Shown in pieces: positions 1 to 6,101 of a DNA stretch of 13,107 nucleotides (positions are counted from its first letter, which is position 1; each line of letters opens with the position of its first letter). Source of the stretch: Desulfobacula sp. (GTDB lineage: Bacteria; Desulfobacterota; Desulfobacteria; Desulfobacterales; Desulfobacteraceae); the NCBI GenBank assembly GCA_023139225.1, contig JAGLNZ010000221.1:1-13107 (forward strand). Direction: 5' to 3'. A program made the position numbers and the translations under genes. The notes under the pieces were generated by a model, which searched no databases, was not told the DNA's origin, and saw nothing but the letters and a program-made list of their open reading frames with translations.

Positions 1-1671
1 ATAATAGAAAAAGATGAGGATGGAAACGGAATTATTGATCAGAAGACCTTTTTTTCTAAAGATGGACACTTGATCCGGCTTGAAATTGATTCGGACCAGG
101 ACGGCTATTTTGACGGAATTCAATACTATAATGATGAAAAAATTATCCGCATTGAAAGAGATACGGATCAGGATCATGTTATGGATTGTATTGATTATTA
201 TCATGATGGATATCGAATTCGCCAGGAACGACTTAATAAGGAAAAAAAGCCCATTCGGATCACCCGGTTTTCTGAAGATGGTTTGCCCATGGACATGAAA
301 AAGGACAGTTCCGGCAACGGCAGGTTTGATACCTTTTATTTCTTTCAGAACGGTGAAGTGATTGAATCACGAAAAGATACTAGCGATAATGGACAGATCA
401 ATGTCTGGATGACCTATGCAGACGGCAAGCCATCAAAAGAAAAAACCGACCGGAATGAAGACGGAATTATAGAGCGAATCGTTTTATATGATAATGAAGG
501 ACTTGCAAAGGAAAGTCGCCATGATCGGAACCAAAACGGTACCCTTGAGGTCTGCCGGTATTATATAAACGGTGAGATTGCAAGGCAGGAAACAGATGAG
601 GACACCAACGGTGTCCCGGATACCATTATTGTTTTTAAACATCAGGAACCTGTTCGTCAGGAAAAGGATACCAACCTGGATGGCCGGATGGACAGTCTTA
701 CAATTTTGAGTCAGGGAAAGCCCGTATCCCGAAATCTGGACCGGAACCATGATGGTGTTATGGATCATTTCAGCCGGTTTGATGATAACGGGCAGATACA
801 GGAGATAAAACAGGATACGGATTTTACAGGGAGTGTGGACCGGATATCCCGATACAGGAACGGGATCATAGATCAAGTCCTTATAGATTCCGACCAGGAT
901 GAATTTTTTGAAACAATATCCTGGTATGCTCAAGGTAATATGACCCGCCAGACCATTGATTCAAATCGTGATAAACGTGCAGACACCTGGATTTTCTTTA
1001 ATAAAAAACAGAAAAAAGAGCGGACGGAAGTGGATTCAAACCATGATGGCATAGTTGATCGTCGGCAGTATTATATTAAAGGAGAACTGTCCCGGTTCGA
1101 GTCTGATGAGAACCATGACAACAAGGTGGATACCAAAGTGTTCTATGACCGGGGCTGTCGCTCAAAAAGCCTGATTGACAGTGATTGGGACGGATTTTTT
1201 GAAATCACGCAATTGTATACCTGTCCTGGCTGGGACCTGGTGACAAAACAGGATATTAATAAAGACGGGCACCCGGAGCTTGTATTGTATTATAAAGACA
1301 AAATACTCCGGTGCAAGGAAATAGACAGGGATAATGACCATAGGGTGGATTTGCGTGAACAATACAATTTTAGCGCCAAAATTATTAAAAGTGAGGAAGA
1401 TCGGTCAGGTTCCGGAAAAATGGATTTTATCTGGCTGTATGACGAGAATGAAGTGGCTGTATGTGCCCGGCAGGATACCAATGCTGATGACCAGACAGAT
1501 GTATGGTTCTATTATGAAAATCAGGTATTGGTCCGGGTGGAACAGGATACGAATTTTGACGGCAAGCCGGATCTCTGGGAGGAATATGATGAATCTGAGG
1601 TCATGGTAAAACGTGAAAAAGATCTGGATTTTGATGGCAAACCCGATGTAACCGAACAAAAGGAAGGATAA
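1..1671 (+). CDS. Asp-rich EF-hand-like repeat protein (5' end outside window)
   Basis: The frame is open from base 1, so the true start lies upstream; the TTG at 70 is only an internal codon. The visible 556 residues are almost entirely tandem repeats of 24-25 residues. Each has an Asp-rich loop resembling an EF-hand or dockerin calcium loop (DSDQDGYFD, DTNLDGRMD, DRNHDGVMD, DSNHDGIVD, DTNFDGKPD), then a segment of the type xxxYYxxGxxxRxE. I count 22 recognisable loops plus one degenerate repeat near base 229. No membrane segment is visible, and any signal peptide would be off-window. The TAA at 1669-1671 lies one base before the exbB ATG, so the gene is probably co-transcribed and translationally coupled with exbB-exbD-tonB. 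Calcium or other divalent-metal binding in the periplasm or at the surface is inferred from the loop pattern. I do not recognise a named family, and the function is unknown. Confidence 0.8.
   Translation: MIEKDEDGNGIIDQKTFFSKDGHLIRLEIDSDQDGYFDGIQYYNDEKIIRIERDTDQDHVMDCIDYYHDGYRIRQERLNKEKKPIRITRFSEDGLPMDMKKDSSGNGRFDTFYFFQNGEVIESRKDTSDNGQINVWMTYADGKPSKEKTDRNEDGIIERIVLYDNEGLAKESRHDRNQNGTLEVCRYYINGEIARQETDEDTNGVPDTIIVFKHQEPVRQEKDTNLDGRMDSLTILSQGKPVSRNLDRNHDGVMDHFSRFDDNGQIQEIKQDTDFTGSVDRISRYRNGIIDQVLIDSDQDEFFETISWYAQGNMTRQTIDSNRDKRADTWIFFNKKQKKERTEVDSNHDGIVDRRQYYIKGELSRFESDENHDNKVDTKVFYDRGCRSKSLIDSDWDGFFEITQLYTCPGWDLVTKQDINKDGHPELVLYYKDKILRCKEIDRDNDHRVDLREQYNFSAKIIKSEEDRSGSGKMDFIWLYDENEVAVCARQDTNADDQTDVWFYYENQVLVRVEQDTNFDGKPDLWEEYDESEVMVKREKDLDFDGKPDVTEQKEG
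13..1668 (+). repeat. Tandem ~72-nt protein-coding repeats (about 23 units)
   Basis: Successive Asp-rich loops recur every 24-25 codons from base 13 to the stop codon of the first gene. The approximate consensus is D-x-N/D-x-D-G-x-x-D, then Y/F-x-x-G about 14-17 residues in, then R-x-E before the next Asp. The units are clearly homologous in protein but diverged in DNA, which suggests old internal duplications under selection rather than recent expansion. The last two units share the residues FDGKPD and are the most alike. The fourth unit (about 229-300) has lost the Asp loop. Confidence 0.85.
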
Positions 1672-1672
1672 T

Positions 1673-2320
1673 ATGACAGAATTTATAATGGTTGATATGG
1701 CAGGATTTATTTCCAAAGGCGGGATACTGGTGATTCCGATTTTACTATGCTCTATTGTGGCTTTAGCCATATTTGTGGAGCGGTTGATTTATTTTGCAAA
1801 AATGAGAGGTCGGGGGCAGGGGCTCGCCCAGAACATTGTCAATCTGCTCAGACAGGGGCAGGATATCAAAGCCGGCAAAATAGCAAGGCAAAGCAATTCG
1901 CCAATGGGCCGTGTACTTTCTTCTGCCCTGGAGGTAAAAGATCAGGACCGGGAAATCCTGGAAACCGTTATGCTCAATGCAACGGAAGAAGAGGTCAGGG
2001 ATCTTTCCTCATATATACAGACACTTGCAACGATTGGCACTATTGCGCCTTTGTTAGGACTTTTTGGTACGGTTATCGGAATGATCAAGGCCTTTATGGT
2101 GATTCAGGAAATGGGCGGAAAAGTCAACGCAGCCGTATTGGCAGGTGGTATCTGGGAAGCAATGCTCACTACGGCATTTGGTCTGGCTGTGGCACTGCCT
2201 ACCATGATAGCCCATAGCTATCTGATAACCCGGGTGGATCGATATGAGGCCAGGCTCCAGGGAGGGACAGTGGAATTCATGAAAAGTATTTTTATATCCA
2301 AAAATACCCTGAATAATTAA
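1673..2320 (+). CDS. exbB: ExbB/TolQ/MotA family proton channel protein
   Basis: This 215-residue protein is the inner-membrane proton-channel subunit that, with ExbD, powers TonB. It has a first hydrophobic helix at about residues 14-35 (GGILVIPILLCSIVALAIFV), followed by the ERLIYF motif typical of ExbB. A cytoplasmic segment follows, then two more hydrophobic helices around 118-145 and 155-190 with the family pattern TLATIGTIAPLLGLFGTVIGM and AMLTTAFGLAVALPTMIAH. The length fits ExbB. The ATG at 1673 is preceded by AAGGAAGGA at 1660-1668, which lies across the end of the upstream repeat-protein gene and supports translational coupling. exbD begins 14 bases downstream, so this is an ordinary Ton energising operon apart from its upstream partner. 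Confidence 0.95.
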   Translation: MTEFIMVDMAGFISKGGILVIPILLCSIVALAIFVERLIYFAKMRGRGQGLAQNIVNLLRQGQDIKAGKIARQSNSPMGRVLSSALEVKDQDREILETVMLNATEEEVRDLSSYIQTLATIGTIAPLLGLFGTVIGMIKAFMVIQEMGGKVNAAVLAGGIWEAMLTTAFGLAVALPTMIAHSYLITRVDRYEARLQGGTVEFMKSIFISKNTLNN

Positions 2321-2334
2321 AAAAGGAGGAGCTT

Positions 2335-2742
2335 ATGCTGGTTCATCGCAAACCAAAAACCCGATATCAGATTCAGGCCCCAATGACCTCTTTAATTGAT
2401 ATTGTATTTATGCTGCTGATTTATTTTCTTCTCACCACCAATTTCATGGTGGATGAAGGGATCAAAATTAAACTTCCCCAGGCAAAAGCGGCAACACCCC
2501 AGATTCAGGAAGAAATCACGGTATATGTTGATCTTGAGGGACAGCCATATATCCGGAACAAGCCCATTCCCCATGACCGGCTTTTCACCGTGCTGAAGCA
2601 GAAAATTAACAATCAGGCAGACAGGCTGGTGGTGATCAAGGCTGACAGAGCGGTGATGTTGAACAAAGCAGTTAAGGTCATGGATATTGCAAAGGCTGCC
2701 GGTGCCGGAAGGCTTTGTCTTGCCACGGAAAAAGGATTGTAA
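2335..2742 (+). CDS. exbD: ExbD/TolR family biopolymer transport protein
   Basis: This 135-residue protein is the second subunit of the Ton proton channel. It has one N-terminal transmembrane helix, about residues 17-37 (MTSLIDIVFMLLIYFLLTTN), carrying the conserved proton-path Asp at residue 22. A periplasmic domain follows, beginning with KIKLPQAKAA. This architecture and length are standard for ExbD. A strong ribosome binding site, AAAAGGAGG, ends about 6 bases before the ATG. The stop codon overlaps the ribosome binding region of tonB, and the tonB ATG follows two bases after the TAA, so translation is probably coupled. Confidence 0.95.
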   Translation: MLVHRKPKTRYQIQAPMTSLIDIVFMLLIYFLLTTNFMVDEGIKIKLPQAKAATPQIQEEITVYVDLEGQPYIRNKPIPHDRLFTVLKQKINNQADRLVVIKADRAVMLNKAVKVMDIAKAAGAGRLCLATEKGL

Positions 2743-2744
2743 TC

Positions 2745-3440
2745 ATGATGATCCGCCATATAAATAACAGAAAGAATACCGTATTCAGAATGACCATTCT
2801 ATTTTCCATAGGAATACATCTTGTGATCTTCATGAAAATGACCGGGCTTTACCAGTCTCATATCCCTTCTTGTATTGAATTGACTCTGGCAGAAATCTTC
2901 AAGCCTTCCGGTCGTAGTATTCCCAGGCCCTTGAAGCGATTCAAACCCATACAACCGACCGATATTAAAAAAACGGTCATTAAAACAAGAAAAATCCCGC
3001 CAATAAAAGTAAATCCTCATGATTTGAATCCTGATTCTTCCATAAACGAACAGATATCCGTGCCAATGGATGAAGATTTTAATGTAATTCCGGAAGGAAT
3101 GATTTCTGATGCAGCCCAATGGGTACCGGCAGAACCCCTGAATGATTTTATCACGCCCAATGATTATTATGACATGATGCGGATGAAAATTGAACGGAAC
3201 AAACAATATCCTGAAAATGCCAAGAATCTCCATCAACAGGGGCTGGTAACGGTATCTTTTATCATTGATCAACAAGGAAGGCTTTCATCATTAAGGGTTG
3301 TAAACGGTTCAAGGTTCAAGGTCCTTGACCGGGCAGCACTGGAGGCGGTAAGAACGTCAGCCCCCTTTCCAAGACCACCGATTTCATTATTTAAGGAACC
3401 CTTGAAATTGGAATTGACCATTTTATTTGAATTGACTTAG
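2745..3440 (+). CDS. tonB: TonB energy transducer
   Basis: TonB links the ExbB-ExbD channel in the inner membrane to outer-membrane receptors. I place the start at the ATG at 2745 (231 residues) because AAAAGGA lies about 9 bases upstream; an ATG at 2715 in the same frame lacks a good ribosome site and lies inside exbD. A single membrane anchor covers about residues 14-35. A basic, moderately Pro-rich linker follows (PRPLKRFKPIQPTD). The C-terminal domain, about 145-231, matches TonB: YPENAK, GLVTVSFIIDQQGRLSSLRVV, then an alternating hydrophobic end, LELTILFEL. The gene ends the exbB-exbD-tonB operon, and a promoter and terminator follow. TonB is likely the dedicated partner of the receptor encoded at 3946. 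Confidence 0.93.
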   Translation: MMIRHINNRKNTVFRMTILFSIGIHLVIFMKMTGLYQSHIPSCIELTLAEIFKPSGRSIPRPLKRFKPIQPTDIKKTVIKTRKIPPIKVNPHDLNPDSSINEQISVPMDEDFNVIPEGMISDAAQWVPAEPLNDFITPNDYYDMMRMKIERNKQYPENAKNLHQQGLVTVSFIIDQQGRLSSLRVVNGSRFKVLDRAALEAVRTSAPFPRPPISLFKEPLKLELTILFELT

Positions 3441-3459
3441 TAAAATAAAAATTCTGACC

Positions 3460-3488
3460 TTGACAAGAAATGCCTGGTTCGGTATTAC
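3460..3488 (+). promoter_or_regulatory. Predicted sigma-70-type promoter after tonB
   Basis: A perfect -35 hexamer TTGACA (3460-3465), a 17-base spacer and TATTAC (3483-3488, 4 of 6 matches to TATAAT) begin 19 bases after the tonB stop codon. The -10 sits in a small palindrome, GGTATTACC. Transcription would begin near 3495 and meet the terminator at 3548-3600 after about 100 bases. No reading frame of useful size lies between them, so this promoter may drive a small RNA rather than the receptor gene. Confidence 0.5.
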
Positions 3489-3494
3489 CTTTAA

Positions 3495-3600
3495 AAAATT
3501 GCAATAGAAATTGCATTGATAAAATTTAAAACTAAGATTTGAATATAAGCCAAGAAGGCCTGATAGAAAGAATTCTATTTTGCACTCTTGGCTTTTTTAT
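3495..3600 (+). ncRNA. Candidate small RNA between promoter and terminator
   Basis: The predicted promoter at 3460-3488 and the intrinsic terminator ending at 3600 delimit a non-coding transcript of roughly 105 nt. Near its 5' end is a hairpin with arms TGCAAT (3500-3505) and ATTGCA (3510-3515) and loop AGAA. An A-rich single-stranded middle follows, and the branched terminator forms the 3' end. This hairpin / unpaired / terminator layout is common in bacterial regulatory RNAs. The same terminator must also serve the tonB operon, so the promoter may be fortuitous. The call rests only on sequence pattern. Confidence 0.3.
3548..3600 (+). terminator. Intrinsic terminator downstream of tonB
   Basis: AGCCAAGA (3548-3555) pairs perfectly with TCTTGGCT (3586-3593), and a run of six T (3593-3598) follows immediately. 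Inside the loop a second perfect hairpin, ATAGAA / TTCTAT with an AGAA loop, makes the structure branched. It should end the exbB-exbD-tonB transcript and separate it from the receptor operon. Confidence 0.8.
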
Positions 3601-3673
3601 TTGGGAGATTATTTGCTTTTATTCATTAGAATAACAAAGCAACAGAATAGATAATTAGGATAAAAATAGGAAA

Positions 3674-3751
3674 GCAGCACAGAATCCGACCAAAGAGACA
3701 TGCTGCCTTCCGGGGAAGCCCCCGTATATTCAGGGGGCATCACCCTTTTTT
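3674..3751 (+). promoter_or_regulatory. Cluster of competing hairpins with T-run (possible attenuator or riboswitch-like element)
   Basis: Three stems occur in series. GCAGCA (3674-3679) pairs with TGCTGC (3701-3706) across a purine-rich loop. CTTC (3707-3710) pairs with GAAG (3715-3718). GCCCCC (3718-3723) pairs with GGGGGC (3733-3738), followed a few bases later by six T at 3746-3751. An alternative stem CGGGG / CCCCG (3711-3715 with 3720-3724) would exclude the last stem, and AGGG / CCCT directly before the T-run is a further option. Mutually exclusive stems ending in a T-run look like an attenuator. I could not match it to a riboswitch class I know, and no clear promoter directly upstream was found. 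Confidence 0.35.
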
Positions 3752-3807
3752 ATAGCATTGCGGGTAAGGTAGGTCAAGCCCGGCTATTATCTGATCTTTA
3801 TTGTTTT

Positions 3808-3850
3808 TTGTCCAAATACGCTCCCTTTATTTTAATAACAATAAGTTATT
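3808..3850 (+). promoter_or_regulatory. Predicted receptor promoter with overlapping operator-like palindrome
   Basis: TTGTCC (3808-3813) and TTTAAT (3831-3836, 5 of 6 matches) are separated by 17 bases and lie about 110 bases before the receptor ATG. The inverted repeat AATAAC (3834-3839) / GTTATT (3845-3850) with a 5-base centre begins inside the -10 and extends over the expected start of transcription. This is where a repressor such as a metal regulator would bind. It matches neither the Fur nor the NikR consensus well enough to name the regulator. Confidence 0.4.
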
Positions 3851-3887
3851 TTAAACCCCAAAACAGATAAAGGAGATGATTGCAGAT

Positions 3888-3956
3888 ATGATGTTTTTAA
3901 CCATGAAACTAATGAAACCAAGTGATTACAGAGGAATGAATAAAAATGAAAAATAA
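3888..3956 (+). other. Possible 22-codon leader ORF overlapping the receptor start
   Basis: AAAGGAG near 3869-3875 is a good ribosome site that does not serve the receptor. It is 12 bases before the ATG ATG at 3888-3893, and also adjacent to an in-frame ATG at 3876 that is probably too close. The frame runs to TAA at 3954-3956, past the receptor ATG at 3946, in a different frame. The peptide is rich in Met and Lys and has no recognisable domain. Its overlap could couple leader and receptor translation. It may equally be fortuitous. Confidence 0.25.
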
Positions 3957-5367
3957 TACGACCTTAACGATATTACTGATATGTTTTTTGCTTATTTTTA
4001 CGCAGATGTCTCTGGCGGATGAAAACCGGGAGACAGGCAAGATTCATCATATTGGAAAAATTCAGATTACGGCTGAAGGATCAAAAGAGGAGGTCACATT
4101 TTTGCCTTCAAAAACCATTATTGATGTTGAAAACTATAGTTCACCAGGTGTGCCGCAAAACATTACGGATTTTATTAAAGATAGAGCAATAATAGACCTT
4201 CGTGGTCAAAGCGACCTGGTCCCGGAACCGGATACTGTGTTTATGAGAGGCTTTGAGTCTCGAAGCTATGTCACTGCCATAGACGGGCTGCAGTTTCAGA
4301 AATCCGGCGGTTACTGGGGCTCTCATTTTGTTGATTATTCTCTTATCCCGCTCTCACAGATAGAATCAATCGAGATTATTCCAGGCCCGCACTCTCCACT
4401 TTATCCGGGGCAGGCCGTGGGCGGGGTGATCAACGTAAAAACAAAAAGTCCGAAACCACATGAAAAATCAGAGGTAAGCGGTGGCGTTGCCGCAAGCTAT
4501 GCATCATACAATACCGTTGATACAAAAATCAATCTTGGGGGTGGAGCAAAAAATTTTGATTTTGGGCTTGCCTTTCAAAATTACTCCACCGACGGCTATC
4601 TTAGAAATAACCACGCAGATATCAAGTCTTTGTCCGGAAGATTCGGTTATGTGCTTCCTTCGGGCGGACATATCAGTGTAATGGGATCTTTTGCCAGGAA
4701 AGATACGGGCTGGATTGTAAAAAATGACCCTTCACAGCCGGATTATAACCCGGATTATCCCGAGGTAACGGCAACTTCCACTACAGCGGCCCAGGGCCCA
4801 TGGCGTGAAAAGGACCCCAAGTATTTAAACCTTAAGTATCAACAGCCAACCTCTATGGGGTTATGGGATTTTACCGCTTATTATTATTATGACGATCAGA
4901 AAAACTATGCCCATGAAAAAAGCGGCCGGTTTAGAGATGGCTGGCCTGCAGGAGTCATCAACTGGCAGACCTATGGAATGAAACTACAGGATGAGATAGA
5001 ATTGTTTGAAGGAAACACCCTGATTGTGGGTTATGAAGGTGCACATCTTGAATCTGGATGGGAAGACAAGAGCGGGTTTAATGACCTGTTTATTCAGGAT
5101 AAATGGGAACTGTCCGAGGAACTGTCGCTGACGCTGGGTGCCCGGTATGAGACGGTTGATATTTACTGGTCCAACTGGAGTTCATCCACAGGATATAAAG
5201 ATATATCTGTGAAAAAAAAATATATTAAAAAAACTTACTCCGGTATTTCTCCCAAATCGTTTCTGACCTATGAAATGGACAAGCTAGCAAAAGGACTGAG
5301 GGATACCTCCCTGTCCATAGGTGTCAGCCGGCTCTGGAGCCCCAGGTCCGGTTATTGCCAGGTTTGA
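3946..5367 (+). CDS. TonB-dependent outer-membrane receptor, N-terminal part (gene interrupted)
   Basis: This encodes the plug and first two thirds of the barrel of an outer-membrane active transporter. Residues 1-24 are a signal peptide with likely cleavage after SLA. A TonB-box-like stretch (KIQITAEG) follows. The plug domain spans about residues 55-170, with VFMRGFESRSYVTAIDGL, SIEIIPGPHSPLYPGQAVGG and VINVKTK. Barrel strands come after. GAGG at 3931-3934 is about 11 bases before the ATG. The frame ends at a TGA (5365-5367) just after SRLW, and the same frame resumes at 5398 with clear barrel sequence. Shifting frame at about 5338 gives APGPVIARFEVGDQGS, which restores the family-typical RLW-AP context. 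I infer two compensating frameshifts, either real or sequencing errors. The intact protein would be about 694 residues, normal for the family. The ligand is unknown; the neighbouring importer suggests a metal chelate or small peptide. Confidence 0.85.
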   Translation: MKNNTTLTILLICFLLIFTQMSLADENRETGKIHHIGKIQITAEGSKEEVTFLPSKTIIDVENYSSPGVPQNITDFIKDRAIIDLRGQSDLVPEPDTVFMRGFESRSYVTAIDGLQFQKSGGYWGSHFVDYSLIPLSQIESIEIIPGPHSPLYPGQAVGGVINVKTKSPKPHEKSEVSGGVAASYASYNTVDTKINLGGGAKNFDFGLAFQNYSTDGYLRNNHADIKSLSGRFGYVLPSGGHISVMGSFARKDTGWIVKNDPSQPDYNPDYPEVTATSTTAAQGPWREKDPKYLNLKYQQPTSMGLWDFTAYYYYDDQKNYAHEKSGRFRDGWPAGVINWQTYGMKLQDEIELFEGNTLIVGYEGAHLESGWEDKSGFNDLFIQDKWELSEELSLTLGARYETVDIYWSNWSSSTGYKDISVKKKYIKKTYSGISPKSFLTYEMDKLAKGLRDTSLSIGVSRLWSPRSGYCQV

Positions 5368-5379
5368 AGTTGGGGATCA

Positions 5380-5397
5380 GGGATCCAGGCGGATCCC
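5380..5397 (+). repeat. Hairpin at the receptor frame break
   Basis: GGGATCC (5380-5386) and GGATCCC (5391-5397) form a perfect 7-bp inverted repeat with loop AGGC, immediately before the ATG at 5398 and 12 bases after the TGA. Strong short hairpins like this can promote replication slippage or sequencing and assembly errors, which fits the second inferred frameshift near 5387. Confidence 0.6.
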
Positions 5398-6030
5398 ATG
5401 CATGGTGTGGCTTACGATTTTATTTTTAACAGAAGATTATGGAAGGATATTCAGCTCAGGGCGAATTTTTCCTATTATATAATGAAAGATTACACCTTCG
5501 TATCAAGCTGGCGGGCAAGAACAATGTGGGGGCGCCAAGTAACCAGTGTGGATGAGGTGCATAAAACAGGTTTGGAACTGGATATAAGCGGACACATCAT
5601 CGATTCCCTTGGGTTCTATGCAAGCTTTTCAGCTTATGACTATGAAAACAAGGGTGACCCCAATATTCACGTGGACAAGGAGTTCAGCAACCGGGCTAAA
5701 TACAGGATAAATGCCGGGCTTGATTATGCTCTTTTCAAAGACACTAAACTGATGCTGGATTATAGATACCAGGACGATCAGGTACAGACCATCAATGAAG
5801 GCGATGAGAATGATCCCCCTGAACTCTGGCGTACATACGAGGTTAAAATGGATGCCTATCACCTGTATGATTTTGCCATTAAACAGAATATTTTTAAAAA
5901 ATGGGGCTTTGCCCGCAATGGTGAACTCAAACTTTTTATAAACAACCTTCTTGATGAAGACTATCAGAACGATAACGGCTACCCGGCAACGGGCCGGACA
6001 TATGGTATTTATGCAAAATTTGATTTTTAA
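5398..6030 (+). CDS. TonB-dependent outer-membrane receptor, C-terminal barrel part (gene interrupted)
   Basis: This is the continuation of the receptor, in the same frame as the segment from 3946 but separated from it by the TGA at 5365. It holds the last barrel strands: DPMHGVAYDF followed by RRLWKDIQLRANFSYY, DEVHKTGLELDISG, YRINAGLDYALF, then LFINNLLDEDYQ and GRTYGIYAKFDF. The final Phe is the usual outer-membrane assembly signal. The ATG at 5398 has no credible ribosome site, so this is not an independent gene. It is either decoded together with the upstream part after correction of the frameshifts, or it is a remnant. Sequence quality throughout the segment looks undamaged, which argues for a very recent mutation or a sequence error. 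Confidence 0.8.
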   Translation: MHGVAYDFIFNRRLWKDIQLRANFSYYIMKDYTFVSSWRARTMWGRQVTSVDEVHKTGLELDISGHIIDSLGFYASFSAYDYENKGDPNIHVDKEFSNRAKYRINAGLDYALFKDTKLMLDYRYQDDQVQTINEGDENDPPELWRTYEVKMDAYHLYDFAIKQNIFKKWGFARNGELKLFINNLLDEDYQNDNGYPATGRTYGIYAKFDF

Positions 6031-6041
6031 TGATCACATCA

Positions 6042-6076
6042 GCAAGATATTCTCGTAATTCATGAGAATATCTTGC
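6042..6076 (+). promoter_or_regulatory. Perfect 13-bp inverted repeat between receptor and methyltransferase genes
   Basis: GCAAGATATTCTC (6042-6054) and GAGAATATCTTGC (6064-6076) are exact reverse complements around a 9-base loop. A G-T and a T-A pair could extend the stem inward. No T-run follows, so it is not a standard intrinsic terminator. It lies 11 bases after the receptor stop and 25 before the preferred methyltransferase start. In RNA it could stabilise the receptor message against 3' exonucleases, set differential expression, or act as a processing site. As DNA it could be an operator. Confidence 0.65.
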
Positions 6077-6101
6077 AAGGATGTATGGAAAGGATACGAC
6101 A

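Noticed and set aside
484..933. Long minus-strand frames inside the repeat gene and inside the permease and ATPase genes
   Set aside because: They lie opposite clearly recognisable coding sequence, lack ribosome sites and show no protein-family features.
70..1671. TTG at 70 as the start of the repeat protein
   Set aside because: The same frame is open to base 1 and already contains a full Asp-rich repeat (DEDGNGIID) from base 13.
3600..3780. Cobalamin riboswitch before the receptor
   Set aside because: GAGACATGCTGCC faintly resembles the B12 box, but the conserved core with GCTGTCCCGCAACTGT-like sequence is absent upstream.
3700..3870. 56-codon open frame ATG to TAA in the intergenic region
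   Set aside because: The only purine tract is 2-3 bases from the ATG, the frame runs through the hairpin cluster and the predicted promoter, and the peptide has no recognisable pattern.
5212..5233. A9 and A7 tracts in the receptor gene as a phase-variation site
   Set aside because: The receptor frame continues correctly across both tracts for another 100 bases, so they do not explain the frame break; the tracts encode Lys-rich codons in an A-rich gene.
5365..5397. TGA followed at selenocysteine-like spacing by a hairpin (GGGATCC-AGGC-GGATCCC) with G in the loop
   Set aside because: Position and hairpin superficially fit a bacterial SECIS, but no TonB receptor selenoprotein is known to me and the in-frame residues around TGA are not receptor-like, whereas the alternative frame is.
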